62,403 nt of DNA from an uncultured Olsenella sp. (GCA_949290055.1 CASEQJ010000007.1:1-62403), one strand, 5' to 3'; positions 17,485 through 27,750 are shown, counted from the stretch's first letter. Numbers and translations are program-made. Notes: generated by a model from the letters alone, not told the origin.

Positions 17485-18177
17485 CTACCGGATGACGCCC
17501 TTCCAGAGCAGGAAGCTGTAGAGCGCGACGAGCGCAACACCGCCGAGAAGGGCGACCAGCAGCACAACCAGCGTGAGCTCGGGCGCCATGGAGGCGAGAA
17601 GCGCCGAGGCAACCGTGACCACGCCCATGACCACGAAGACCGGGCCCGCAAAGCGATGCGTGCGCCGCCAGTTCTCCGGGTCCGCGAGCGTCCAGGGCAG
17701 GCGCACGCCGAAGGTGTAGTTGGGCTCGATACGCGGCATCACCACACCGAGTCCCACGAACAGGAGACCCAGGAAGCCAAAGACGATGATGTTGACGACC
17801 GAGCCGCCCGCCGTCGGGAGGACGCCGAGCGCCGAGAGCGGCGTGATCCACGCCACGACGACCATGAACACCGTGAATGCCGCGGAGAATCCCTCATAGA
17901 TGCCCTTGAAGCGATTGAAGCTCGCGCCGCGTGGGTCGAGGTGCGGGACCGCGAAGAGCAACACCAGGATCAGAAGCGGCATGAGCGCGCCCATGAGGAT
18001 CGTGGAGCCCTTGCTGTCCCAGCCGTCCGCCGTGCCATCCACGCCCCAGTGCGTGGGCACCGTCTCCGGCATCGCGGGCAGCGCCCAGAGGACGTAGGCC
18101 GCCGCACTCGCCAGACACAGGGCGAGCAGCGCGCCCCATAGGGCCTTGTCACGCGTCGTGTAGTCCAAGCCAGCCAT
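17485..18177 (-). CDS. SdpI-family membrane protein (DUF1648)
   Basis: 230 residues, six helices. Near the N-terminus PETVPTHWGVDGTADGW is the DUF1648 signature; near the C-terminus PNYTFGVRLPWTLADPENWRRTHRFAG is the SdpI signature. In Bacillus, SdpI gives immunity to the SdpC killing peptide and co-regulates its operon. No toxin gene is visible nearby, so here it is an orphan immunity-like protein. It faces the ABC-F gene tail to tail with only 4 bases between. Confidence 0.87.
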   Translation of the reverse strand: MAGLDYTTRDKALWGALLALCLASAAAYVLWALPAMPETVPTHWGVDGTADGWDSKGSTILMGALMPLLILVLLFAVPHLDPRGASFNRFKGIYEGFSAAFTVFMVVVAWITPLSALGVLPTAGGSVVNIIVFGFLGLLFVGLGVVMPRIEPNYTFGVRLPWTLADPENWRRTHRFAGPVFVVMGVVTVASALLASMAPELTLVVLLVALLGGVALVALYSFLLWKGVIR

Positions 18178-18234
18178 GCGAGCCTCCTCAGACGAACTTG
18201 ATGCGCGATGTTATACCCCTCCTGCGAGCGCTTA

Positions 18235-19164
18235 TCAATCTCGCCGCTCACCGCCCCCGTGGCGCCGCTCGCCAAAGCTCAGCCAGCCGTGATGCCAGAA
18301 GAACGCCACCTCGACGGCCACAATCACCACGCACACCACGATCACCGCGACGTAGCCCCACGGCACGTCGAAGAGCGCCATGTGCGGAAAGTTCATGCCG
18401 TACCACCCGGTGACAAAGGTGAGCGGCATCACGATCGTGGTCACCACCGTGAGCCACTGCATGACGTTGTTCTGCCGCACGTCGATGGACTCCTGGTAGA
18501 GGCTGTGGACCTGCAGGCTGTAGTCCTGCAGCGACTCCAGACGCGTGGCGAGGCGGCCCAGCAGGCGCGCGAGCGAGCGGAGCCGCGCGCGGTCCGTCGG
18601 CGTCACGAGGCCGGAGTCATCCTCGGCAAGTTCCGCGGCAAGGTCGGACATGCCCTGGTAGAACGTGTCGAGCCCGAGCATACGCCGCGAGCCCGCCATC
18701 ATCTTGCGCCGGTCCGGACGCTCGCGGCCCTCCAAGACCTGCTGCTCCATCAGCTCGAAGTCCTCGCGCATGCGGGAGAGGCGCGCCGGGTGGTCGCGCA
18801 GCAGCTCGCGAAGCAGCGCGCAGAGGGCACCGGCAGGCCCCTCGACGCGCGCCCGGTCCTCCACGGCTCGACCGAGCGCCGTGGCGCAGACGTCCCCATC
18901 GTCGATGAGCACCAGCTCAACGGGGGTGAGGATGAAGCCAAAGCGACGGCGCCCGCTCGGCGTGACCACGAGGCCCGCCGCCCCGGTGGACGTGCGCTCC
19001 AAAAAGGGCATCGCGGCGTGCTCCAGCTGGTCGAGCACCTCGCGCTGCGTGTGGGAGAGGGTGCGCACCCGCGCCTCCTCCAGGCGCAGGAGGGTGACGA
19101 CGTGCCCGCCGTCCTTCTCGCCCGTCGCGAGATGCCCGTTTGCGATGTGCCAAGCCCGTGCCAT
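18235..19164 (-). CDS. corA: CorA-family magnesium/divalent cation channel
   Basis: 309 residues. The long soluble N-terminal domain is followed by two helices at the C-terminus; the selectivity motif YGMNF sits at 255-259 right after the first helix, and the basic tail (RRHGGGERRD) ends in the cytosol. These features define CorA channels, which pentamerise and pass Mg2+, Co2+ or Ni2+. Length matches the family. It has its own upstream region and no clear operon partner. Confidence 0.92.
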   Translation of the reverse strand: MARAWHIANGHLATGEKDGGHVVTLLRLEEARVRTLSHTQREVLDQLEHAAMPFLERTSTGAAGLVVTPSGRRRFGFILTPVELVLIDDGDVCATALGRAVEDRARVEGPAGALCALLRELLRDHPARLSRMREDFELMEQQVLEGRERPDRRKMMAGSRRMLGLDTFYQGMSDLAAELAEDDSGLVTPTDRARLRSLARLLGRLATRLESLQDYSLQVHSLYQESIDVRQNNVMQWLTVVTTIVMPLTFVTGWYGMNFPHMALFDVPWGYVAVIVVCVVIVAVEVAFFWHHGWLSFGERRHGGGERRD

Positions 19165-19266
19165 GGTGTGCCTCCGCCCGCCGACGCCAATGCGTCCTCG
19201 TTGGAAGTTCTACCCGTTGTCCTGTGAGACAATAGCCGTGTTGGACCGCCGGCCTAAGGAGACGTC

Positions 19267-19539
19267 ATGGACCTTGTGATGGAGCGCGACCGCATTCAGT
19301 ACCTGGACGACAACTGGAACGTGCTGGCCGAGGTGACCTTCCCCGTGGTGGAGCCCGGCATCGTGGAGATCAACCATACCTTCGTGGACGAGAGCCTGCG
19401 CGGGCAGGGCGTCGCGGGCCAGCTCATGGGCCGTGCCGTGGCGAGCATCGCCGCGAGCGGCTACTACGCGCGCCCCACGTGCTCCTATGCCGTCAGCTGG
19501 TTTGAGAAGCACCCCGAGCACGCCGGGCTTCTGGCCTAG
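19267..19539 (+). CDS. Small GNAT-type acetyltransferase (YjdJ-like)
   Basis: 90 residues, the length of the single-motif GNAT group. The acetyl-CoA loop is RGQGVAGQLMGRAV, preceded by INHTFVDESL and followed by ARPTCSYAVSWFEKHPE, a close match to the YjdJ/N-acetyltransferase subfamily. The substrate is unknown. The stop shares a CTAG with the convergent acyltransferase gene. Confidence 0.88.
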   Translation: MDLVMERDRIQYLDDNWNVLAEVTFPVVEPGIVEINHTFVDESLRGQGVAGQLMGRAVASIAASGYYARPTCSYAVSWFEKHPEHAGLLA

Positions 19540-20567
19540 CCGCGGCCCGCGCCGCCCTCGGGCAGCCAGCGGCGACGCAGGATCCGGTTGAGCCCGCACG
19601 TCAGGGCGGGCACGCTGCACGCCGCGACGATGACGGCAGAGAGGCCCAGGACGATGAGGGTGCCCCAGAGCGGGTCGAGAAGGACGGGCTGCTCGTAGAG
19701 GGGCGTCCGGAACGTGAGCCACGCGCGGATGAGCCGATGGCCCACGTAGATTCCCAGCGTGCGCTCTCCGAGCACGGTGAGCCGGCTGCGGCGCGACGGG
19801 ACGAGCCGCAGGGCCGCGGCGGAGAAGACGAGCGCGATCGCGGTTGCCACCGTCTTGCCGAGAAGGTCGAGCGGCAGCGCGCGGTAGGGGTTGTCGCCGT
19901 AGACCATTTGGAAGAACCAGTCGTAGGCGTGCTCGTCCAGCACGCGTGCGAGGGCGATGGCCGCGGCGAGGGCCACGGCAGCGGCGAGGGCCGCACGGAC
20001 GGTGCGCGAGCGGCTCTCCTTGAGGGCGACGACGCGCTCCACCGGGCAGTAGTAGCCCGCCGCGAACCACGGCAGGAACGCGAGGGCGCGGCTGATCGCC
20101 AGCAGGCCGTCCGAGAGGTCAAAAAAGCCGCTCGCGTACGAGAGCGCCAGGGCAAGCGCCATGCCCCGCTTCCAGCCGAGCCGCGCGAGCAGGGGTGCCG
20201 CCGCGTACCAGTACGCCATCGCGAGCAGGTACCACGGGGCGGACGTGAACTGGAGGAAGCGCGCGGGCGTGAGCTCGGCACCGTTGATCAGCATGAGCGC
20301 GAGCTGGTAGAGCGCGGCGAGAAGGGCAAACGAGAGGATGCGGTTCACGTTTGCCCCCCCTCCTGCCCTCTTGGCGAAGAGGCCCGAGACAAAGACGAAC
20401 AGCGGCATGTGGAAGAGGTATATGACGTCGAAGAGCGCGCTGATCGCGGGGTTGTCGTTATGGACGGGGTGCGCCACGTGCCCCACCACCACAAGGACAA
20501 TGAGCAGGCCCTTTATGTTGTCGAAGAGCGCGATGCGTCCCGCACCCGCATGAGTCTGTTGTGGCAT
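19536..20567 (-). CDS. Acyltransferase family 3 membrane protein
   Basis: 343 residues, about ten helices. The start FDNIKGLLIVLVVVGHV carries the catalytic-region His of acyltransferase-3 enzymes, followed by IYLFHMPLFVFVSGLFAKR, another standard element. Such proteins transfer acyl (often acetyl) groups to cell-surface sugars. No polysaccharide cluster is adjacent, so the acceptor is unknown. Confidence 0.88.
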   Translation of the reverse strand: MPQQTHAGAGRIALFDNIKGLLIVLVVVGHVAHPVHNDNPAISALFDVIYLFHMPLFVFVSGLFAKRAGGGANVNRILSFALLAALYQLALMLINGAELTPARFLQFTSAPWYLLAMAYWYAAAPLLARLGWKRGMALALALSYASGFFDLSDGLLAISRALAFLPWFAAGYYCPVERVVALKESRSRTVRAALAAAVALAAAIALARVLDEHAYDWFFQMVYGDNPYRALPLDLLGKTVATAIALVFSAAALRLVPSRRSRLTVLGERTLGIYVGHRLIRAWLTFRTPLYEQPVLLDPLWGTLIVLGLSAVIVAACSVPALTCGLNRILRRRWLPEGGAGRG

Positions 20568-20635
20568 TCCTCTCCCGTGGCCCCGGGTTCCGCCCCGTTC
20601 AGCAAAACATCAGCATTCTAGCGCCATGACCATTA

Positions 20636-20687
20636 ATCCCGAGTTACGCGCGCAACGAACGTCCCTCCGGCACGCGTAACTCGAGAT
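20636..20687. repeat. Intergenic inverted repeat
   Basis: Arms ATCCCGAGTTACGCG and CGCGTAACTCGAGAT (one internal mismatch; the central 11 bases are perfect) surround a ~22-base loop between the acyltransferase start and the GH1 stop. It may be the terminator of the beta-glucoside operon, though no T-tract follows. Confidence 0.6.
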
Positions 20688-20741
20688 TTGTGTCACGGAA
20701 GAACAGTTCCTTCTCCCTACGCTGGCGCAGGCAAGGCGCCG

Positions 20742-22226
<1,485 letters not shown>

Positions 22227-22230
22227 CTAA

Positions 22231-22290
22231 ACCGTGAGATCCATGATTCAAAAGGGGTCTGTCCCCTTTTGAATCAGACCGTGAGGTCCA
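22231..22290. repeat. Palindrome with flanking direct repeats at the PTS gene end
   Basis: A 33-base palindrome (22244-22276; arms TGATTCAAAAGGGG and complement, loop TCTGT) is bordered by ACCGTGAGATCCA (22231-22243) and ACCGTGAGGTCCA (22278-22290). The right copy encodes the last residues of the PTS protein, and the TGA stop lies in the palindrome arm. This looks like an insertion with a ~13-base target duplication, or a local tandem duplication. Confidence 0.75.
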
Positions 22291-24157
22291 GGAGCTCGTC
22301 ACCAGCAGAGACGGTACCGACGGCCGTCGTGGCAACGGCGGAGAAGTCCGGCGTGTTGGTCACGATGACCATGGTCTCCGTCGAAAGTCCGGCCGCCTTG
22401 ATCTGCGCCAGGTCGACGTCCATGAGCGTCTGGCCGGCTCTCACGCGCTCCCCCGGTGCCACGCGCGCCATGAAGGGCTTGCCCGCAAGGTTCACCGTGT
22501 CGATGCCGATGTGGATCAGGATCTCGGCGCCCTGGTCGGAGACGAGGCCCACGGCATGGCCAGTGTCCGCGACGAGGCTCACGGTGCCGTCACAGGGCGA
22601 GACGAGCGAACCATCCGCCGGCACGACCACGCAGCCGTCGCCCATGCCCTTGCCGGCGAAGATCGGGTCGGAGCAGCTCTCCATGGGGAGCACCTCACCG
22701 GCGATCGGCGCCACGAGCGTACCGCTGGCGAGCACGGGCGTGGCAGGAGCAGCCGGGGCAGCGGACTCGGGAAGCTCGTCCTTCTCGTCGACAGGCTCGT
22801 CATCCTTCTCGAAGTGACCAAAGAGCACGAAGGTAAGTCCGCCGGAGACCACCACGGCGATGACCATGGCGACGATGATGTTGATCAGGTGCTGCATGGT
22901 GCCGTCGCCGATGTAGAGCAGGACCGCGGGAAGGCCGCCGGAGCCGGTGGCAAAGCGGTGGGTCTGCGTGAGGCCGGCGTAGAGGCCGCCACACGCACCG
23001 CCGATCATCGCTGCGACGAGCGGGTACTTCTTGGGCAGGTTGGTGCCGTAGAGGATGGGCTCGGTGATACCCATGAAGGCGGTGATGGCACCGGGCATTG
23101 CCACCTTGCGGTCCTTCTTGGAGCGAAGCGCCACCACGAGGCCAGCCGATGCCTGGGCCATGTTGGAGACGATGTTGCCGGGACCCCAGATGGAGTCGTA
23201 GCCGAGGTCGGCCATCTGGATGGGGCCGAGCGGGGCGATGCCGTTGTGGATGCCAAACATGACCATCACCGGGCAGAGGCCGCCGATGAGCACGGCCGGA
23301 ACCCACGCGGCGTTCTCAGCGAGGAAGGTGAAGAAGACGGAGAGCCACTCGCCTACGATGTAGCCGATGGGGCTGAGGACGGAGAAGGCCAGCGTGCCCA
23401 TGACAAGGAACGTGAGCATGGGGACGAAGACCAGGTTCACCGACGCGGGGATGTGCTTGTTGAGCCACTTCTCCACGAAGGACTGGACGAACACGATCAA
23501 GATGATGGGGATGACGCTGGAGCCGTAGGAGGCAAGCGTAAATGGGATGACCTCGAAGAAGCTCACCGGCTCTGCGGCGGAGACAAACGCGCTCCAGCTA
23601 GGGTGGAGCAGCATCGCGGCCACGCCGGCGGCGAGAATCGGGTTGCACTTGAGCTTCTGCGCCTCGGTGAAGGCGAGCAGGGTCGGCAGGAAGTAGAACA
23701 CGCCGTCCGCGAAGATGTTGAGCATCTGGTAGGTCTGCGACTCGGCGCTGATGACGCCGAAGGTGGTGAGCAGCGCCATCACTGCCTTGACCATGCCGGC
23801 GCCGGAGAGGGCCGGGATGATGGGCTGGAACGTGCCGGCAACGAAGTCGATCACCCGGTCGAAGGCGCCCTTCTTCTCTGCAGGGGCCTCCACGTCCTTC
23901 TCGCCCGTGTCGACGAGCTTCTCAACCTCCTCGAAGACGTCGGCGACGTGCGGGCCGATGCACACCTGGAACTGGCCCGCGCCATGGATGACGCCCACGA
24001 CGCCGTCATGTGCCTTGATGGCTTCTTCGTTGGCCTTGCCCTCGTCGGCGAGGGTGAAGCGCAGGCGCGTCTGGCAGTGGTACGCCTGAGTCACGTTCTC
24101 CTTCCCACCAACGAGCCGCACGATGTCTCGCGCCAGCCCCTCGTACTTCTTGGACAT
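22274..24157 (-). CDS. bglF: Beta-glucoside PTS permease, fused IIBCA
   Basis: 627 residues. IIB: Cys28 in AYHCQTRLRF is the phospho-cysteine. IIC: residues ~105-460, about ten helices, with KYPLVAAMIGGACGGLYAG. After an acidic, Ala/Pro linker (containing VDEKDELPES), IIA: phospho-His549 in EILIHIGIDTVNL. It phosphorylates and imports aryl-beta-glucosides or cellobiose. The last codons and stop are formed at a palindromic element (see the repeat at this site). It is followed by the GH1 gene and preceded by an RpiR regulator; no BglG antiterminator gene is seen. Confidence 0.94.
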   Translation of the reverse strand: MSKKYEGLARDIVRLVGGKENVTQAYHCQTRLRFTLADEGKANEEAIKAHDGVVGVIHGAGQFQVCIGPHVADVFEEVEKLVDTGEKDVEAPAEKKGAFDRVIDFVAGTFQPIIPALSGAGMVKAVMALLTTFGVISAESQTYQMLNIFADGVFYFLPTLLAFTEAQKLKCNPILAAGVAAMLLHPSWSAFVSAAEPVSFFEVIPFTLASYGSSVIPIILIVFVQSFVEKWLNKHIPASVNLVFVPMLTFLVMGTLAFSVLSPIGYIVGEWLSVFFTFLAENAAWVPAVLIGGLCPVMVMFGIHNGIAPLGPIQMADLGYDSIWGPGNIVSNMAQASAGLVVALRSKKDRKVAMPGAITAFMGITEPILYGTNLPKKYPLVAAMIGGACGGLYAGLTQTHRFATGSGGLPAVLLYIGDGTMQHLINIIVAMVIAVVVSGGLTFVLFGHFEKDDEPVDEKDELPESAAPAAPATPVLASGTLVAPIAGEVLPMESCSDPIFAGKGMGDGCVVVPADGSLVSPCDGTVSLVADTGHAVGLVSDQGAEILIHIGIDTVNLAGKPFMARVAPGERVRAGQTLMDVDLAQIKAAGLSTETMVIVTNTPDFSAVATTAVGTVSAGDELLDLTV

Positions 24158-24252
24158 GGTCCCTCCTTGCGGTCGTGGCGCGGCCCATGCCGCACCGTGT
24201 TGAGGGAGACAATAAAATCGCTGGTAGATAGGCTCAATAGCTTCCGGAGATG

Positions 24253-24269
24253 ATGAAACGAGGTTTCAT
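24253..24269. promoter_or_regulatory. Operator-like palindrome upstream of the PTS gene
   Basis: ATGAAAC-GAG-GTTTCAT has perfect 7-base arms; a weaker GTGAAACGGGATGAAAC follows at about 24295. The position 100 bases before the PTS start, next to the RpiR gene, makes it a plausible RpiR binding site. Confidence 0.5.
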
Positions 24270-24315
24270 GGCAAGAAGGACGGGAAGCCCGGAACGTGAA
24301 ACGGGATGAAACTTT

Positions 24316-24348
24316 GCCGCTCGCCGAGACGAGGCGTCGGCGAGCGGC
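24316..24348. terminator. Hairpin after the RpiR gene
   Basis: Stem GCCGCTCGCCGA with TCGGCGAGCGGC, 12 bp, short loop, just downstream of the regulator stop on the minus strand. No long T-tract, but position and stability fit a terminator separating the regulator from the PTS promoter. Confidence 0.6.
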
Positions 24349-24356
24349 TGAACGCC

Positions 24357-25247
24357 TCAGCGGCGCTCCGAGATCTCCTTGAGCGCGGCAAGGCGCTCCT
24401 CCTCGAGCGCATGGCCGCCGACGAGCTTGGCCTGGAGGTTCTTCTCGTAATCACGCGCAAAGTAGCACGAGAACAGGACGTTCAGGAGGTAGCTCACCGA
24501 CTCCTCGGTAGAGAAATTGGCAATCTTTGAGTACAGCCGCTCGCGCGAGGCGATGGTGAGCACGCACGGGATGGTTTTGCGCAGGTAGTTGTTTCCACCG
24601 CTCGTGAGCGCGATGAGCCGCACGCGGTTGGAAATCATCGCTCCGACCTGCGCCATGGGGTTGGCGTCGGCGTTGTTCCCCGAGTAGGAGATGATGATCG
24701 CGCAGTCGTCCGGGCCGAGGCTGCGCGCCACGATGCCCATGTCACCGGGGCTCACCGCCGTCGCCTGCTTGCCGATGGCAAGGAGCTTGCGGCAGAAGGA
24801 CTCGCCGTAGTAGTGGTTGGGCGTGCGCCCGAAGACCCAGACGCGCTCGGCTCGCTGGAGATGGCGCACCGCCATGGCGAGCATCCCTCGGTCGAGCTGC
24901 GCATAGGTGGCGGCCACGGACTCGGCCATGAGGTTGCCGATGTTCTCGAGGATGCGCCCGTCCGAGTCCTGCGCAGCGAACGGGAAGTTCACGTCCACGT
25001 CGGCCGCGTGTTGGCGCTCGAAGGCGCCCTCGCGCACGAACTCACGGAGGAACTCGCGCCAGCCCTCGAAGCCGAGCGCCTTGGCAAAGCGGGTGACGGA
25101 GGCCTTTGAGGTATAGGTCTCGCGTGCAACGTCGGCGATCGTGAGCTCGGGCAATCGGGTGTGCTCGCGCAGTACGTACTCGGCGAGTGCCCGGCGCGAG
25201 TCGTCGTAGGTGGCGGCGACTTCCTCGATGCGATGGATGAGGTACAT
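24357..25247 (-). CDS. RpiR/MurR-family transcriptional regulator
   Basis: 296 residues. The N-terminal ~75 residues are the HTH_6 domain (LTIADVARETYTSKASVTRFAKALGFEGWREF). The C-terminal half is a SIS sugar-phosphate-binding domain, with VWVFGRTPNHYYG and CAIIISYSGNNADANP. It probably senses a sugar phosphate and controls the PTS-GH1 operon. No strong ribosome site precedes the chosen ATG, but the protein starts as expected for the family. Confidence 0.9.
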   Translation of the reverse strand: MYLIHRIEEVAATYDDSRRALAEYVLREHTRLPELTIADVARETYTSKASVTRFAKALGFEGWREFLREFVREGAFERQHAADVDVNFPFAAQDSDGRILENIGNLMAESVAATYAQLDRGMLAMAVRHLQRAERVWVFGRTPNHYYGESFCRKLLAIGKQATAVSPGDMGIVARSLGPDDCAIIISYSGNNADANPMAQVGAMISNRVRLIALTSGGNNYLRKTIPCVLTIASRERLYSKIANFSTEESVSYLLNVLFSCYFARDYEKNLQAKLVGGHALEEERLAALKEISERR

Positions 25248-25267
25248 GGGGGCTCGCTTTCGTGGGG

Positions 25268-26227
25268 TCAGCCCATGAGCGCCATGAGCACGGGGACGAT
25301 GGCGAACGATGCGATGGTGGAGACGATGGTGCCCTGGGAGAGCAGCTCGCCAGGCCGGCCGTACGTGGAGGCGATCGCCGCCGCCATCGAACCAGTGGGC
25401 ATGGCAAGCATCACGATGAAGACCCCAAGCGAGAGCGGGTCCGGCACCACCGGAGCCAGCAGCAGATAGCACACTGCGGGCACGAGCAGAAAACGGATGG
25501 CCGAGAAGCCCCAGAGGTGCCCGTTGCCCAGAACCCGCCGCAGGTCGGCCTCGGCGATGGCGAGGCCCACGAGCATCATGGCCAGGGGTGACGTCGCGCC
25601 GCCCACCATGTCGACGGCCTGGGCCACCGGTCCGGGCAGAGACACATCCAAGAAGAACACGACAAGTGCAATGACGCTCGCGACCATGGGGACGTTGAGG
25701 ACGTTCTTGAGGACTCCCGCCATGCGAAAAGAGCGCACGGATGCCACGTTCTTCTCGCCGTTCTTCTCGCCACCTGAGGTCAGGACCCCGACGCCGATGC
25801 TGTAGAGGAAGACGTTAGAGACCGCGATGAAGATGCTCCCGAGAAAGACCGACCCGCCGCCAAAGAGCGACTCGAGCACGGCAAAGCCGATGAAGCCCGT
25901 GTTGGTGAGCACGCCCATGAAGAGGTAGAGCGGCCGCTCGTCGCGCGGCACCCGCAACGCGAGGCACGCCAGCGCAGCCGCGACGAGCATCACGAAGAAG
26001 AGCGCCGTTCCAAGGACGAACGACCACGTGATCTGTTCGGTGCCCGCAGAGCTGTCGACCTCGCCCACCGACGCTAGGATCGTGCACGGTAGGGTCACGT
26101 TGAAGATGAGCGCCGAGAGTCTGGGGCGCACCTCCGAGGTGAGAAAGCCCGCTCGCGCCGCAACGTAGCCGATGAGCGTCACGAGCACGAGCGAGCCCAT
26201 GCTCCCGATGACGGTGAGGATGTCCAT
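25268..26227 (-). CDS. AEC-family (auxin efflux carrier-like) permease
   Basis: 319 residues, ten helices in two halves; RPRLSALIFNVTLPCTIL and the late TSPLAMMLVGLAIAEADL and VFIVMLAMPTGSMAAAI segments match AEC transporters, often for malate or other organic anions. The central cytoplasmic loop contains a duplicated GEKNGEKN, encoded by tandem GTTCTTCTC sites. Tandem motif copies suggest DNA-level and not protein-level constraint. It follows the aldo/keto reductase gene on the same strand. Confidence 0.88.
   Translation of the reverse strand: MDILTVIGSMGSLVLVTLIGYVAARAGFLTSEVRPRLSALIFNVTLPCTILASVGEVDSSAGTEQITWSFVLGTALFFVMLVAAALACLALRVPRDERPLYLFMGVLTNTGFIGFAVLESLFGGGSVFLGSIFIAVSNVFLYSIGVGVLTSGGEKNGEKNVASVRSFRMAGVLKNVLNVPMVASVIALVVFFLDVSLPGPVAQAVDMVGGATSPLAMMLVGLAIAEADLRRVLGNGHLWGFSAIRFLLVPAVCYLLLAPVVPDPLSLGVFIVMLAMPTGSMAAAIASTYGRPGELLSQGTIVSTIASFAIVPVLMALMG
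25748..25768. repeat. Tandem copies of the GTTCTTCTC motif
   Basis: GTTCTTCTCGCC is repeated head to tail every 12 bases inside the AEC permease loop, encoding GEKNGEK on the minus strand. Confidence 0.6.
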
Positions 26228-26238
26228 GCGCGACTGTC

Positions 26239-27264
26239 CTACTTTGCGTTGGGATTCGTGGTTCCGGCGAGGGGCTTCTCGCCGGGGCGGGCCGCCGGGC
26301 CCACGAGCTCGTGTGCGACGTACGGCTCCTCCAGGTAGGCGACCTCCTCGGGCGTGAGCGCCACGTCGAGCGCCGCCACCGCGTCGTCCACGCGTGCCGG
26401 CGACGAGCAGCCCACGATGGGTGCCTCCACGCCGCGAGCCCAGTGCCAGGCGAGCGCGATGCGCGACATGGGCACGCCGTGCTTCTCGGCCAGCTCGGCC
26501 ACGCGCGCGACGATGGGCATGTCGCGCTCGCGGTCGGCGTCGTACTTGTTGCGCATCGTGGCGTCGGTCGTCGAACGCTTGGACGCGGAGTCCCAGGTGG
26601 GGCGGCACAGGTGCCCGGACGCAAGCGGGCTGTACGGCGTGAGCGCCATGCCGAACTGGCGACACACCGGGATCATCTCGCGCTCGTCCTCGCGGTAGAG
26701 CAGGTTGTAGTGACACTGCATGCTCGTGAACGGGGTCCAGCCGTTCTGCTCGGCCGTGACCTGCATGTTGTGGAGCTGGTAGGCGTACATCGCGCTCGCG
26801 CCGAGGGCGCGCACCTTGCCGGCGCGCACGAGGGCGTCGAGGGCCTCCATGGTCTCCTCGATGGGCGTGGCGTAGTCGAAGCGGTGGATGATGTAGAGGT
26901 CCAGGTAGTCCGTGCCCAGGCGCGCGAGCGTGCCGTCGATCTCTCGGCTGATCGCTTCCCGCGAGAGGCCTCCCTCGTTGAAGAAGACCTTGCTGGCGAG
27001 AACCACCTGGTCGCGCGGCACGCCCAGCTCGCGCAGGGCGGCGCCGATGTACTCCTCGCTCGTGCCGTGCGCGTAGCAGTTTGCCGTGTCGATGAAGTTC
27101 ACACCCAGATCGAGCGCGCGAGCGATCACCGCGCGGGTCTCGTCCGGGCCGATCGTCCACTGGTGGAAGTCGGCCGAGGGCGCGCCGAAGCTCATACCGC
27201 CGATGCAGAGCCGCGGGATCTTGATGCCGGAGTGTCCGAGCGTCGTGTAGTTCATGTCTGTCAT
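26239..27264 (-). CDS. Aldo/keto reductase
   Basis: 341 residues, TIM barrel. GVNFIDTANCYAHGTSEE carries the catalytic Asp and Tyr, VVLASKVFF the Lys, and DYLDLYIIHRFDY the His region; the cofactor-binding end is VGCSSPARVDDAV. It reduces aldehydes or ketones with NAD(P)H. I take the ATG at MTDMNYTT because AGGTGAG lies before it and the cupin stop immediately upstream implies coupling. Part of a co-oriented redox cluster with cupin, CMD and cyclophilin-like genes. Confidence 0.92.
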   Translation of the reverse strand: MTDMNYTTLGHSGIKIPRLCIGGMSFGAPSADFHQWTIGPDETRAVIARALDLGVNFIDTANCYAHGTSEEYIGAALRELGVPRDQVVLASKVFFNEGGLSREAISREIDGTLARLGTDYLDLYIIHRFDYATPIEETMEALDALVRAGKVRALGASAMYAYQLHNMQVTAEQNGWTPFTSMQCHYNLLYREDEREMIPVCRQFGMALTPYSPLASGHLCRPTWDSASKRSTTDATMRNKYDADRERDMPIVARVAELAEKHGVPMSRIALAWHWARGVEAPIVGCSSPARVDDAVAALDVALTPEEVAYLEEPYVAHELVGPAARPGEKPLAGTTNPNAK

Positions 27265-27273
27265 ATAGCTCAC

Positions 27274-27693
27274 CTACGCCGGGTACTGCTCGTCCGTGAC
27301 GGGCTCGAGCCACTCGTTGCTGCAGTTCTCGCCCGGCGCCTCGAAGGCGATGTGGCTGAACCAGCTGTCGCGCGCGGCACCGTGCCAGTGCTTAACGCCC
27401 TCGGGGATCACCACGACGGTGCCAGGCGTGAGCTCCTGGGGGTCCTTGTCCCACTCCTGGTACCAGCCGCGACCGTCGGTGCAGATGAGGATCTGCCCGC
27501 CGCCCTTGTCGGCGTGGTGGACGTGCCAGTTGTTGCGGCAGCCCGGCTCAAAGGTGACGTTGGCGAGGCCGACGCCGCACTCCGCGGCGCTGGTCAGCGG
27601 ATTGAGGTACGAGTTGCCGATGAAGTACTGGGCGTACGCGTCGTTGGGGTCGCCCAGGCCGAACATGGGGGCGAAGTCGTTCTTCTCGCTCAT
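27274..27693 (-). CDS. Cupin-domain protein
   Basis: 139 residues, one cupin barrel: GCRNNWHVHHADKGGGQILIC supplies the metal-binding His and Gln/Glu residues of motif 1, and VIPEGVKHWHGA motif 2. Proteins of this size commonly appear next to carboxymuconolactone decarboxylases, as here. The enzymatic role is unknown. The start MSEKND is encoded over a GTTCTTCTC site, and the leader has a second one between ribosome site and ATG. Confidence 0.87.
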   Translation of the reverse strand: MSEKNDFAPMFGLGDPNDAYAQYFIGNSYLNPLTSAAECGVGLANVTFEPGCRNNWHVHHADKGGGQILICTDGRGWYQEWDKDPQELTPGTVVVIPEGVKHWHGAARDSWFSHIAFEAPGENCSNEWLEPVTDEQYPA

Positions 27694-27717
27694 GGTTCTT
27701 CTCCTTTGCTCGATGAA

Positions 27718-27750
27718 TGATTCAAAAGGGGACTGTCCCCTTTTGAATCA
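27718..27750. repeat. 33-base stop-codon palindrome, GGGG-N5-CCCC type
   Basis: Arms TGATTCAAAAGGGG and its complement with loop ACTGT; identical arms to the copy at 22244-22276. The first three bases on the minus strand are the TGA stop of the CMD gene. The short G4/C4 stem followed by T4 on either strand could act as a bidirectional intrinsic terminator. Confidence 0.85.
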
